Source: Spirochaetota bacterium
GTDB taxonomy: Bacteria > Spirochaetota > Spirochaetia > Treponematales > Rectinemataceae
DNA: 64,000 nt
Direction of reading: 5' to 3'
Assembly (NCBI GenBank): GCA_029265615.1
Contig: JAJUIB010000005.1
Span: 62,001-126,000 of the forward strand
In this document: one piece after another, positions 26,217-34,265 of the stretch
Position numbering within the stretch: position 1 is the stretch's first letter
Layout of the letters: every line of letters begins with the position of its first letter
Position numbers and translations under genes: made by a program
Notes under the pieces: model-generated
The model's input: the letters and a program-made list of their open reading frames with translations, nothing else
The model's database searches: none
What the model was told of the DNA's origin: nothing

Positions 26217-27104
26217 TCAATCCCACCAGGTGCGTGCGGAAAAGTCGGGCCGGATGCCCGCCCCCGCGTGTCTGATGACGCAGGCGGTTCGCGAGGATTC
26301 GAAAAGGGGAGCAAGCCGGTTGCTAAAAAGGTTGAGCGTCGTGCCCTTTGCCACATCCTCATCGAAGAGGAGGGCGCGCTTCGTGCGTCGCTCGGCGAGC
26401 CAGGCCTCGTCCGAAAGGGAGAGGATGGGGCATTCGTCGTTTCGTTTGAACATCGAAAAGCGCACAAAATAGAGCTCGACCTCGAGCGCCTCTGCAAGGA
26501 GGAGTCCGGGCATGATTGATCCGTGTGCCGCGGCGACGATGAGCTGTGGCGCGAAGCCCTCGCGGGCCATGCGCGCGAGGGTGTGGACCTTTGCAGGCTC
26601 TGAAGCGCGCCAGGTATACTTGTCGCGGCATCCCGTGTAGATGAAGTGCTCAAGTTCGCCGGGTAGCCGGGCGCGAAAGGCTACCGCCTGTGTTTCGAAG
26701 CTTGTGTCGAGTCGATAGGCCGCGCGTGCAAGCGCGATGGACTGGCGGAACAGGCGGTTTGCGTCCTCGATGAGGCTGATGGGATGGGAGAGTCGGTAGC
26801 GCCGTGCCTCGGCGAGTTCGTAGTAAACAGTCGGGTGGAAGGGTAGCCCATGTTCGGCGCAGATTTTGTAGTTGAGCGCCACATTGATGAGGGCCGGCGC
26901 CCGTACAAGGATGGCGCGCGCCGTCCCTGCGCGCCGCTCGTAGAGGCCCTGGCCCGCTGCCGGACAAGAGAGGTTTGCGTCGCTTTCGCGAAGCTCCGCG
27001 ACTAACTGGGCAAGTTCTTCGATGATGGCGCCATAGGGCGCCTCGAAGTCCATGGCCTCGTGCGCTTCGTCCCAGTTTTCTGCCTTGAGGTAGCGGTCGA
27101 TCAT
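26217..27104 (-). CDS. Phosphoribosyltransferase-like protein
   Basis: A 295-residue protein. The only clear motif is RALLFDEDVAKGTTLNLF near residue 240, the PRPP-binding loop of type I phosphoribosyltransferases (hydrophobic-DED-x-x-x-G-T-T). A hydrophobic strand, APQLIVAAAHGSIMPGLLLAEAL, lies where the phosphate-binding beginning of that fold would be. The helical N-terminal ~150 residues are not recognised. The substrate is unknown. The same-strand neighbour (27197-28030) lies 92 bp upstream. Confidence 0.6.
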   Translation of the reverse strand: MIDRYLKAENWDEAHEAMDFEAPYGAIIEELAQLVAELRESDANLSCPAAGQGLYERRAGTARAILVRAPALINVALNYKICAEHGLPFHPTVYYELAEARRYRLSHPISLIEDANRLFRQSIALARAAYRLDTSFETQAVAFRARLPGELEHFIYTGCRDKYTWRASEPAKVHTLARMAREGFAPQLIVAAAHGSIMPGLLLAEALEVELYFVRFSMFKRNDECPILSLSDEAWLAERRTKRALLFDEDVAKGTTLNLFSNRLAPLFESSRTACVIRHAGAGIRPDFSARTWWD

Positions 27105-27196
27105 CGCCCTTCAGTGTAGTGTAGCGGCCTTGCTTCGTGGAAGCAGGCGGTGTCGTGGCAGTGGATCGCGGGGGATGTCCTTTCGCGCCGCAGGCC

Positions 27197-28030
27197 TTAG
27201 CCGCCTGTTTCGGTGAGGTGCCGCCGGTAGCGCAGGGGGAGAAGCCTTCTTTGCAGGGTAGGATTACTGCGCGCGGGGTTTTCGGTCGCGGAAAAGTAGC
27301 GCTTCCAAAGAATCGCATCCTCGTCACCATATGCGGTGGCGGCCAGCGCCGTTGCGTCCTCGCCGAAAAGCGCCTCGACGCTTATGTCCCGACCGCGTGA
27401 GTCCCCGTGCGGGCTAGCCTGCGGCTTTGCGCGAAGTGCATACCGTCGCCGCGCATCGACGAGGGCGAATGCTCCGCCCTCCGGACTTGCGAGCGCATAT
27501 CGGTCGACAAAGAAGTGAAGGAGGGCGCAAAGGATGTTGTGGTCGGGTTCGAGGACGGCCACCATGAGGTCGTCTCCGTGCGGCGAAAAGCGCGCGTGCG
27601 GCGAAAAGCGCGCAAAGCCCTCAAGGCGATGTATCTCCCGATTGACGCGGCGGACTGCGGCGACGAGGGTGCGGAGGGCCGCCATGCTAAAATCGCCGAG
27701 CGCCGCCTCTCCGCGCTTCCCGTAGTCGGCCGCGACGGAAAGTAGCGCCGTTTCCACGCCCTCTTCGCTCATCCATGCGCGCGCGGCTGCTCCATAGAGC
27801 CGCGGGGCCTCGATGCGGAGGCGGGCGCCTCCGCCCTCTGTTTCCTCCGTGTGGGAGGGGCTGAGGAGGCTCCGGGGGATGAGAATGGACGGATCGGCCT
27901 CCGTGCCGCCAAAAAGGCCGCCGCGTTCGACGGTATCGATCGCATCCGGAGCCCGCCCCTCGCGATAGGCGCGCTCGGTAAGCGCTATGAGGCTCTCGAA
28001 GGAGCCGTCGTGCCGCCAGGCTGCGTTCAT
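27197..28030 (-). CDS. DUF4130/TIGR03915-type DNA repair-associated protein
   Basis: A 277-residue protein of the family that accompanies the radical-SAM protein encoded just upstream. The pairing is a known genome-neighbourhood signature for a predicted DNA modification or repair pathway. Family-like stretches are DGSFESLIALTERAYREG, FSMAALRTLVAAVRRVNREIHRLEGFARF, DHNILCALLHFFVDRYA and FALVDARRRYALRA. The C-terminal RYFSATENPARSNPTLQRRLLPLRYRRHL is the typical ending. Its start overlaps the radical-SAM stop by 4 bp. An in-frame 18-bp tandem duplication adds a second copy of ARFSPH. Confidence 0.8.
   Translation of the reverse strand: MNAAWRHDGSFESLIALTERAYREGRAPDAIDTVERGGLFGGTEADPSILIPRSLLSPSHTEETEGGGARLRIEAPRLYGAAARAWMSEEGVETALLSVAADYGKRGEAALGDFSMAALRTLVAAVRRVNREIHRLEGFARFSPHARFSPHGDDLMVAVLEPDHNILCALLHFFVDRYALASPEGGAFALVDARRRYALRAKPQASPHGDSRGRDISVEALFGEDATALAATAYGDEDAILWKRYFSATENPARSNPTLQRRLLPLRYRRHLTETGG
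27576..27611. repeat. 18-bp tandem duplication inside the DUF4130 gene
   Basis: Two perfect copies of an 18-bp unit (27576-27593 and 27594-27611) stay in frame and encode ARFSPH twice. It is the same size class as the repeats in potC. Confidence 0.8.
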
Positions 28031-29283
28031 GGGAAGCTGAACTCAAGCTGTCCTGCGCCTGGGCCCTGCGCCGCTGCGCCGCAGAAAGGTCGCTCCGCAA
28101 GGAGATGGCGCAAGAGCGCCGGCGGAGGCACAGGTGCAAGGCGTCGGCCGCGGAGCGTGAGAAAGTATCGTGCACGCTTCATGACGATGCCCATCCGCGA
28201 AAGATCCTCCTCGCGGAGGACGCCGCAGCGCCGCGTCTCGACGATGCGCCGTGCGCTATTCGCTCCGAGCCCGGGCACGCGGAGAAGCTCGGAAGGTGCG
28301 GCGCTTAGAAGTTCGACGGGAAAGAACTCAAGGTGGGCGAGGGCCCACGCGGATTTCGGGTCGATGTCCTCCGCGAGACTCGGCCCCGCCGCTTCGAGGA
28401 TTTCGGATGCGCGAAAGCCGTAAAATCGCAAAAGCCAGTCGGCTTGGTAGAGCCGGTGTTCGCGGAGGAGCGGCGGCGCGACGCGCGGCAGGCGCGGATC
28501 CGGCCGCACCGGCACGAACGCGGAGTAGTAGACGCGGCGCATCCTGAAGCGGGCGTAGAGGCTTTCGGCAAGCCCGAGAATCGTGCGGTCGTCCTCGGGA
28601 CTTGCGCCGACGACGATCTGCGTGCTCTGTCCCGCGGGCGCAAAACGCGGGGTTGAGGCGAAGCGGCGCCGATCCTCGCGCTCCTCGGCCTCCGCTTCGC
28701 CGATGAAGCGCATTGCCGTGAGTATCTCGGTCCCCGATTTTTCAGGCGCAAGCCGCTTAAGGCTTGCAGTGGTGGGTAGCTCGATGTTGGCAGAAAGGCG
28801 GTCGGCGTAGAGCCCCGCCCGCCGCAGGATGCGATCGCCGCAACCCGGAATGGCCTTGAGGTGGATGTAACCCCCGAACCCTTCGCGCTCGCGGAGGATG
28901 CGTGCCACCTCGATGATGCGCTCCATGACGATGTCGGGGTCGGCGAAGACGCCCGAGGAGAGGAAAAGGCCCTCGATGTAGTTGCGCCGATAGAAGGAGA
29001 GCGTCAGGCGCACGAGCTCTTCCGGCTCGAAGGTGCAGCGACGAATGTCGTTGGACGCGCGGTTGGGACAGTATGCGCAGTCAAGCCTGCACACATTCGA
29101 ATAGAGGACCTTGAGGAGTGAGACGCAGCGGCCATCTCCTGTGAACGAGTGGCATACCCCTGCGGGGACCGTTTGGCCGATGCCCCGCCCCCTTCCCGGA
29201 GTCCGCGCACTGCCGCTCGAAGCGCAGGAGGCGTCGTAGCGCGCACCTGCAGCGAGGAGCTCGAGCTTCTCGGCAAGTTCCAT
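28027..29283 (-). CDS. Radical SAM protein, putative DNA modification/repair (TIGR03916-type)
   Basis: A protein of about 418 residues. The radical-SAM cluster is CRLDCAYC (C-x3-C-x2-C), followed by SNDIRRCTFEPEELVRL and LSSGVFADPDIVMERI. A helix-hairpin-helix, LLRVPGLGANSARRIVETR, near residues 330-350 suggests DNA binding. With the DUF4130 partner it matches the predicted DNA-lesion repair pair found in many bacteria; the chemistry has not been established. Start 29283 (MELAEKLELL) is preferred over the ATG 15 bp upstream because that upstream ATG lies inside the promoter. The first transcribed base would then be close to the A of this ATG, so the mRNA may be leaderless. Confidence 0.8.
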   Translation of the reverse strand: MELAEKLELLAAGARYDASCASSGSARTPGRGRGIGQTVPAGVCHSFTGDGRCVSLLKVLYSNVCRLDCAYCPNRASNDIRRCTFEPEELVRLTLSFYRRNYIEGLFLSSGVFADPDIVMERIIEVARILREREGFGGYIHLKAIPGCGDRILRRAGLYADRLSANIELPTTASLKRLAPEKSGTEILTAMRFIGEAEAEEREDRRRFASTPRFAPAGQSTQIVVGASPEDDRTILGLAESLYARFRMRRVYYSAFVPVRPDPRLPRVAPPLLREHRLYQADWLLRFYGFRASEILEAAGPSLAEDIDPKSAWALAHLEFFPVELLSAAPSELLRVPGLGANSARRIVETRRCGVLREEDLSRMGIVMKRARYFLTLRGRRLAPVPPPALLRHLLAERPFCGAAAQGPGAGQLEFSFP

Positions 29284-29318
29284 AGTGATACTATACATAT
29301 GTGTAGCTTTGACTGCAA
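29284..29318 (-). promoter_or_regulatory. Promoter of the radical-SAM/DUF4130 pair, possibly leaderless
   Basis: Minus strand: -35 TTGCAG (29313-29318), 17-bp spacer, -10 TATAGT (29290-29295), then six bases to the ATG. The predicted start point falls on or next to the initiation codon, and no Shine-Dalgarno site is present. Confidence 0.55.
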
Positions 29319-29401
29319 GCCCTAGCGACGGTTCTTGACGGCATGGGGTGTACGCGTGAAAGCGCGGGAGTAGTTAAATTTCCATGCTATAAAATACATC
29401 G

Positions 29402-29450
29402 TTATCGATAAAAAGTTAACTTGACAAGAATAATGGAGGGCATTTAGTAT
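29402..29450 (+). promoter_or_regulatory. Promoter and palindromes before the aldehyde-oxidoreductase operon
   Basis: -35 TTGACA (29421-29426), 18-bp spacer, -10 TAGTAT (29445-29450). Two palindromes precede or touch the -35 box: TTATCGATAA (29402-29411) and AGTTAACT (29414-29421). The TATCGATAAAAA core at 29403-29414 is repeated exactly upstream of rex. Confidence 0.55.
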
Positions 29451-29675
29451 CTGTTTGGAATGGGTGACCATTCTGTTTATACGTTCTCCGAACCGTGTCG
29501 CCTATAAGCGAGTTGAGCCATGGCGAGCGGTCTTGAGGCTTGGCTTGTGCTTGGCCTTAAAGGTCTGGGTGGAAACGCCTTGGCCTCCCGCCCTCCGGCA
29601 TTGGAAAGGAGACGACTATCGATCCCAGCTCGGCCGCGGGGGACTGCCCCCGGCCCGCCTAAGGAGGCAGGAGCG
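29451..29675 (+). other. 5' leader of the aldehyde-oxidoreductase operon
   Basis: About 220 nt of GC-rich leader with no convincing gene. A frame continuous with the Fe-S protein exists but lacks a ribosome site. TAAGGAGGCAGGAG at its end is the site used at 29676. Several short GC inverted repeats are present (for example GGGGGACTGCCCCCGG). A molybdenum- or tungsten-cofactor riboswitch was considered but no consensus could be matched by eye. Confidence 0.3.
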
Positions 29676-30365
29676 ATGAGCGATTTACCGGAGAAGCGGG
29701 AGGGCTTTTTTGAAAAGGACCAGTCCCGCCGCGACTTCCTCAAGCTGACGGGCACCGGATTGGCGGGTGCATTCGTTGCTTTAACGCTTGGTTGCGCCAC
29801 GACGGTGCGCACACGCGAGGGTAACGAGCTCCGTGTTTGGAAAACGCCGGAAGGCGCCATTGTGCATGATCCGAACCGTTGCGTTGGATGCAGGAGGTGC
29901 GAGGTCGCATGCACCGTCCGCAACGATGGCAAGGCGAGTGCGCACATTGCGCGCATCAAGGTTGCGCGGAACCTCAACTATGGCGTCGCCGGGGTATCCG
30001 CCGCCTATGCAAAGGCCGACGGTCAGCTTGGCAATTTCCGCATCGTTGCTGAGACCTGCAGGCAGTGTGAAAAGCCCGCCTGCGGCATAGCCTGCCCGAC
30101 GGGCGCGCTCACCACTGACAAGAAAACCGGCGCGCGTGTTGTCAATACAAAGGTCTGTGTCGGTTGTGGTGCCTGCCATGACGCCTGCCCCTGGCATTTA
30201 CCAACGATTGACGCTGAAACGCGAAAGGCCACGAAGTGCCTTGTGTGCAATGGGGATCCGAGCTGTGCAAAGGCTTGCCCGACGGGGGCGATCCGCTACC
30301 TTCCTTACGCTGAGGCGGAAAGGCTTCTTTGGGGCGCCGAAGTCGTATCGGGTGCAACGGTCTAA
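29676..30365 (+). CDS. Tat-exported 4x[4Fe-4S] ferredoxin lipoprotein (YdhY-like)
   Basis: A 229-residue electron-transfer protein. The N-terminus has a twin-arginine motif SRRDFLK (R18-R19), a hydrophobic stretch and a lipobox TLGC (C40), so it is a Tat-exported lipoprotein. Four Cys quartets follow: CVGCRRCEVAC, CRQCEKPACGIAC, CVGCGACHDAC and CLVCNGDPSCAKAC, enough for four [4Fe-4S] clusters as in DmsB/YdhY-type subunits. It directly precedes the aldehyde-oxidoreductase-like gene and likely carries its electrons to or from the membrane. tatA and tatC in the same operon fit its need for Tat export. Confidence 0.88.
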   Translation: MSDLPEKREGFFEKDQSRRDFLKLTGTGLAGAFVALTLGCATTVRTREGNELRVWKTPEGAIVHDPNRCVGCRRCEVACTVRNDGKASAHIARIKVARNLNYGVAGVSAAYAKADGQLGNFRIVAETCRQCEKPACGIACPTGALTTDKKTGARVVNTKVCVGCGACHDACPWHLPTIDAETRKATKCLVCNGDPSCAKACPTGAIRYLPYAEAERLLWGAEVVSGATV

Positions 30366-30383
30366 AGAAAGGGAGAAACCGCG

Positions 30384-32507
30384 ATGGCGATCACCTACGG
30401 ATACACTGGCAAGATACTTCGTGTCGATCTCTCGACCGGCAAGATTTGGACAGACGACACCTTGAAATACAAGGACTTCATCGGCGGTGAAGGCATGGCG
30501 ATGAAGATCATGTGGGATGAGGTAGCGCCTGGCACAAAACCCTACGACCCTTCCAACAAAATTATCTTCGGCACCGGCCCCCTCTGCGGCACGGGAGTGC
30601 CCTGTTCTGGCAGGACGAATATAACCTCTCTTCTTCCCTCAAGCCCGTTTTATGGTATTTCGAGTTCTCACATGGGCGGTTACTTTGCCACGGAGCTTAA
30701 GTACGCAGGCTGGGACATGATAGTCATAGAAGGCAAGGCGTCCTACCCCGTCTGGCTCCGGATTGAAGACGATAAAGTAAAAATCGAGGATGCCCGCTGG
30801 ATGTGGGGCAAGGGCATTTTTGACACGCAGGCGATGGTTGCAAGCTTCATGGGCAAAGATGCCCAGGTCGCAGCGATCGGCCAAGCTGGCGAAAATCTTG
30901 TGAACCTTTCTGTTATTCGCACGGGGTCTTCGCACTCTGCTGGCGGGCACGGCGGCGTCATGGGCTCGAAGAACCTCAAGGCTATCGGCGTCAAGGGAAC
31001 CGGCTCTGTAAAGATCGCGGGGGACCGTTCCGCTTGGGCTGAGCTCGATAAGCTCATGATGTCGATAATCGGCGCAAACAACCAAATGGTTGTACCTTCT
31101 ACCCCTCAGCCCTGGGCCGAGTACAGCGACAAGACTTCCCGCTGGACTGCTCGCAAGGGACTTTTCTGGGGAGCGGCCAATCCGCCTGTGGAGACTGGCG
31201 AGTGCGATCCGCACGATATGCAGTCTGTCGGTTTCCGCACGATGAAGGCTGTTTTTGACCTTGGGCCCCAAGCCGAAAAGTATACGGTTCGGATGGGCGG
31301 TTGCGCTCATTGTCCTATACGGTGCCATTCCCAGCTCAAGGTGCCTCAGCTCTCGAAGTACGGTTTTGATGAGCACGTTTCTAACACCTGCATGGGTTGG
31401 TTTAGCCCTCGAGGGGTGATGTTCAAGGGCATCAAGGCTTTTGACGGCATGAATGCCGATGATTCCGCCGTGGTCGGCACCGCCATTGGTGCAAAACTCG
31501 CCGATGACTACGGCGTTTGGTGCAACTACGGACAAATCGGTCGCGATTTGCAATACGCCTATGAGTCGGGTATTCTCAAGAAGGTTCTCCCCGCGAGCGA
31601 GTATGCCTCTATCCCTTGGGACAAGCTTGAGAAAGGGGACGCGACCTTCCTGGTCGATTTCTACGAGCGTGTTGCCTTCAAAAAAGGCGAGTTCTCGCAC
31701 ATCGCGGACGGCACCTATTGGCTCGCGGAGCGCTGGGGCTTCGGTGAAGATTTCTGGAACGGCAAGGTCTACAAGGTGTGGTCTCGCCAGGGCTTCCCTG
31801 TTCACCACTCAAACGAGGCGGGTGGCCAAGTCGGCGCGCTCATTTCCTGCTTCTCAAACCGTGATGCGCAAAACCACTCGCACATGAACTTCATCGGTTC
31901 TAAGCTCCCGATTGCGCTCCAAAAAGAAATCGCCGGCGAGATATTTGGTTCGCCTGACGCCCTTGATGCGCCTGCCGACTACAAGCCGATGAACGAGTAT
32001 AAGGCCCGCTTTGTAAAGTGGTCCCTCTGCCGCACAATGCTCCATAATTCGCTCACGCTCTGCAATTGGATGTGGCCGATGTCGGTAAGCCCGCTCAAGG
32101 AGCGTAAATACCGTGGCGATACCGCACTTGAAGCGAAATTTTACTCGCTTGCGACGGGTATCCAGATGAGCGAGAAGGAGCTAGATGAAGCGGCGGCGCG
32201 GTGCTTTACCCTTTTCCGAGCGATTACCCAGCGCCAGATGGGAATCAAGGACCTCCGCACTGCCCACGATCAGACTACGGAGTGGGTTGTCCATCGTGAG
32301 AAAGGCAAGGATGGCAAGGAGATTCCGCAGTTCACGCCTGGTACCATCGCCATGGAAGAGAAAGATATGGAACTTGGGCGGACGCTTGTCTACCGGGAGT
32401 TTGGTTGGGATGAAACGACCGGTGCTCCCACTCGCGCATGCCTTGAGAAATATGGGCTTGTCGACGTGGCGAACGACCTTGCCGCCCGGGGACTAATCCC
32501 TGTCTGA
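30384..32507 (+). CDS. Aldehyde ferredoxin oxidoreductase family enzyme (YdhV/WOR5-like)
   Basis: A 707-residue tungsten/molybdenum bis-pyranopterin enzyme. The N-terminal domain starts GYTGKILRVDLSTGKI and contains FIGGEGMAMKIMWDE, GPLCGTGVPCSGR and IGQAGENLVNLSVIRTGSSH, the cofactor-binding fold. The [4Fe-4S] ligands are CAHCPIRC at C307, C310 and C314; a fourth lies further on. No signal peptide is visible, so either it stays cytoplasmic or it crosses with the Tat-targeted Fe-S partner. The arrangement resembles E. coli ydhY-ydhV. Known family members oxidise aldehydes or reduce carboxylic acids; the substrate here is unknown. Third codon positions are less GC-rich than in flanking genes. 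Confidence 0.88.
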   Translation: MAITYGYTGKILRVDLSTGKIWTDDTLKYKDFIGGEGMAMKIMWDEVAPGTKPYDPSNKIIFGTGPLCGTGVPCSGRTNITSLLPSSPFYGISSSHMGGYFATELKYAGWDMIVIEGKASYPVWLRIEDDKVKIEDARWMWGKGIFDTQAMVASFMGKDAQVAAIGQAGENLVNLSVIRTGSSHSAGGHGGVMGSKNLKAIGVKGTGSVKIAGDRSAWAELDKLMMSIIGANNQMVVPSTPQPWAEYSDKTSRWTARKGLFWGAANPPVETGECDPHDMQSVGFRTMKAVFDLGPQAEKYTVRMGGCAHCPIRCHSQLKVPQLSKYGFDEHVSNTCMGWFSPRGVMFKGIKAFDGMNADDSAVVGTAIGAKLADDYGVWCNYGQIGRDLQYAYESGILKKVLPASEYASIPWDKLEKGDATFLVDFYERVAFKKGEFSHIADGTYWLAERWGFGEDFWNGKVYKVWSRQGFPVHHSNEAGGQVGALISCFSNRDAQNHSHMNFIGSKLPIALQKEIAGEIFGSPDALDAPADYKPMNEYKARFVKWSLCRTMLHNSLTLCNWMWPMSVSPLKERKYRGDTALEAKFYSLATGIQMSEKELDEAAARCFTLFRAITQRQMGIKDLRTAHDQTTEWVVHREKGKDGKEIPQFTPGTIAMEEKDMELGRTLVYREFGWDETTGAPTRACLEKYGLVDVANDLAARGLIPV

Positions 32508-32531
32508 TGCGGCCTGCGAAGTGCTAAGACG

Positions 32532-33101
32532 ATGAGCGGACAAACCGGCCCCGGCGCACATTCAGACGTGGAGGGGCCTGCCGCTCCTATCGTCTCCGCG
32601 ATTCGTCGTGCGAGCGCCGAGATCCGCCTAGTGCGGCTCTCGGCGCTCCGCGAGGCCTTTCCCGCCGAGGCCGTCTGCGAGGGCGGCCTTGAAAAGCTCC
32701 TTGCGGAATCGGGTGCCGCGGATATCCGCCGCATGGCAGGGGAACGCGGAGAGGTCTACTACTTCAGTGCGGAATCTATGACCGAGGCCTATGCGCTCCA
32801 TCTGTTTCGCGTGGAGGAGCATGACCTTATCAAGCTCGTTGCCGAAACGGTGCGCGACGAGTCGCGCTTGTATCCTCGTCCGACCGACCTTCGGGTTTTT
32901 TCTGAGCCGCCGTTCTCCCTATCTCTCACACAGGTGAATGAAATCATGGCCCGAATGGCGACGCAGCCGGACACTGTGGACATCAAGACCTGCTCCGCCT
33001 CCAATGGCGCCGTATATCTTTATTCTGATCGCTATCTTGTCCCCCTCTACGCGGAACGCCTTGCGGAGTGGATCGAAGTGGGGCAGAAGGAGAATCCCTA
33101 A
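32532..33101 (+). CDS. Hypothetical protein of the aldehyde-oxidoreductase operon
   Basis: A 189-residue soluble protein with no recognised motif. It is charged and probably made of two small winged-helix-like or alpha/beta modules (IRLVRLSALREAFPAEAVCE, LSLTQVNEIMARMATQPDTV). It lies 24 bp after the W/Mo enzyme and 3 bp before fdhD. Position suggests an accessory role, perhaps in cofactor insertion or as a small partner similar in position to E. coli YdhW, though no sequence link can be shown here. Confidence 0.55.
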   Translation: MSGQTGPGAHSDVEGPAAPIVSAIRRASAEIRLVRLSALREAFPAEAVCEGGLEKLLAESGAADIRRMAGERGEVYYFSAESMTEAYALHLFRVEEHDLIKLVAETVRDESRLYPRPTDLRVFSEPPFSLSLTQVNEIMARMATQPDTVDIKTCSASNGAVYLYSDRYLVPLYAERLAEWIEVGQKENP

Positions 33102-33104
33102 ACC

Positions 33105-33878
33105 ATGAGGAGCTCCTTGCCCCTTGCGCCCGAGGTTCCGGTCGCGATTCATGTCGACGGCTGTCGTTTGGGTGTGTTTATGTGCAGCCCCTTCGATCTT
33201 GACGAACTTGCGGTTGGGCATCTTCTTGGACGAGGTATTGTAACTTCTCGCGGGGAGCTCAAAGTGCTCGCTCCATGCCCAGATCAACGTTCCGTGCGGG
33301 TTGAGACGACAACGGGCGCAGGGAACCGCGTTCCGCCCGAGGGACTTGTGTATTCGGCCTGCGGAGCGGCTACCCGACTTGCGCCGCCGCTTTGCGCCAC
33401 TAATCCGCTTTCCGGTACAGGCGTTGTAGCGAGTCTTGAGGATCTCAAAGCCTGGGCGAGGGCAATGTTTGACGCCGCTGTTTTGTACCGCCAGGTGGGA
33501 GGGCTCCATGTTGCTGCGCTGGCTGTTCAAGATGCCTCTGCGGGGGCAGACGACGGCGCCTGCGGCGCTGAGCGGCGGACTCCATCCTACTTTGTGGTTC
33601 GGGAAGACGTTGGTCGGCACAACGCGATCGATAAGGTTATGGGCCGAGCGCTTCTCGACGGTGCCAATCTGAGGGAAGCCGTCCTACTTACAAGCGGCCG
33701 CATTGCCGCCGACATGGCTGAAAAGGCCGCCCGCGCTGGCCTTCCCATTCTTGTTTCCCGGAGCGTGCCAACCACAGAGGCCTATGAAATTGCCCGCGAT
33801 GCTGGTATAACGATTGTTGGAAGGATAGGGGCGGTGCATCCCTTTGTGTATACATGGCCGGACCGTCTTAAGCCTTAA
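33105..33878 (+). CDS. fdhD: FdhD-type sulfurtransferase
   Basis: A 257-residue FdhD homologue. In E. coli FdhD moves sulfur from IscS to the bis-MGD cofactor of formate dehydrogenases. Visible family blocks are FMCSPFDLDELAVGHLLGRG, VGGLHVAALA, REDVGRHNAIDKVMGRAL and LLTSGRIAADMAEKAARAGLPIL. The sulfur-carrying C-x-x-C loop, usually CGxCG, reads ACGAAT here, so only the first Cys remains. No formate dehydrogenase is in the window. The gene sits between the W/Mo enzyme and tatA, so it most likely matures that enzyme's cofactor. Confidence 0.85.
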   Translation: MRSSLPLAPEVPVAIHVDGCRLGVFMCSPFDLDELAVGHLLGRGIVTSRGELKVLAPCPDQRSVRVETTTGAGNRVPPEGLVYSACGAATRLAPPLCATNPLSGTGVVASLEDLKAWARAMFDAAVLYRQVGGLHVAALAVQDASAGADDGACGAERRTPSYFVVREDVGRHNAIDKVMGRALLDGANLREAVLLTSGRIAADMAEKAARAGLPILVSRSVPTTEAYEIARDAGITIVGRIGAVHPFVYTWPDRLKP

Positions 33879-33960
33879 GGTGCGTAATTGGCCCGGCCTG
33901 GCGCATGCCCCTTGCAATGCGACTAATGGATCCCCCAAGGGGGAATCCCGGGAGGTTTTT

Positions 33961-34221
33961 ATGTTTGGTAGAATTGGTCCTGCGGAGCTCATACTCATCC
34001 TCATTATTGCACTTGTCGTTTTTGGCCCCAAAAAACTGCCTGAGATAGGAAAAGCCGTTGGAGAGGCAATTCGACAATTCAAGAAACATTCCGAAAAAGT
34101 CACGGAGGAGATTGAAAAGGCAACCGAGCCTGACGCATCTGAGCCGGCTACTCCGAAGATCGAATCCGTTGCCAAGACAGCCGAGAGCCCCAAGGCGTCT
34201 TCCTCGGGAAGCAAATCCTAA
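33961..34221 (+). CDS. tatA: Twin-arginine translocase TatA
   Basis: An 86-residue protein: one membrane helix (LILILIIALVVFG), then the FGPKKLPEIG hinge and an amphipathic helix (KAVGEAIRQFKKHSEKV), then a charged, low-complexity tail. This is the TatA/TatE pattern. GGAGGTTTTT precedes the ATG at 33961. Paired with tatC 45 bp downstream and preceded by a Tat-dependent Fe-S lipoprotein, it forms a dedicated export unit. Confidence 0.9.
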   Translation: MFGRIGPAELILILIIALVVFGPKKLPEIGKAVGEAIRQFKKHSEKVTEEIEKATEPDASEPATPKIESVAKTAESPKASSSGSKS

Positions 34222-34265
34222 ACCAGCGAGGCCTGGCGCCTCTATCCAATCGTGCGGAAAAACCC

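Noticed and set aside
29451-29675. Molybdenum/tungsten cofactor riboswitch in the AOR leader
   Set aside because: GC-rich and foldable, but I could not match the conserved Moco-RNA segments by eye; needs an Infernal search.
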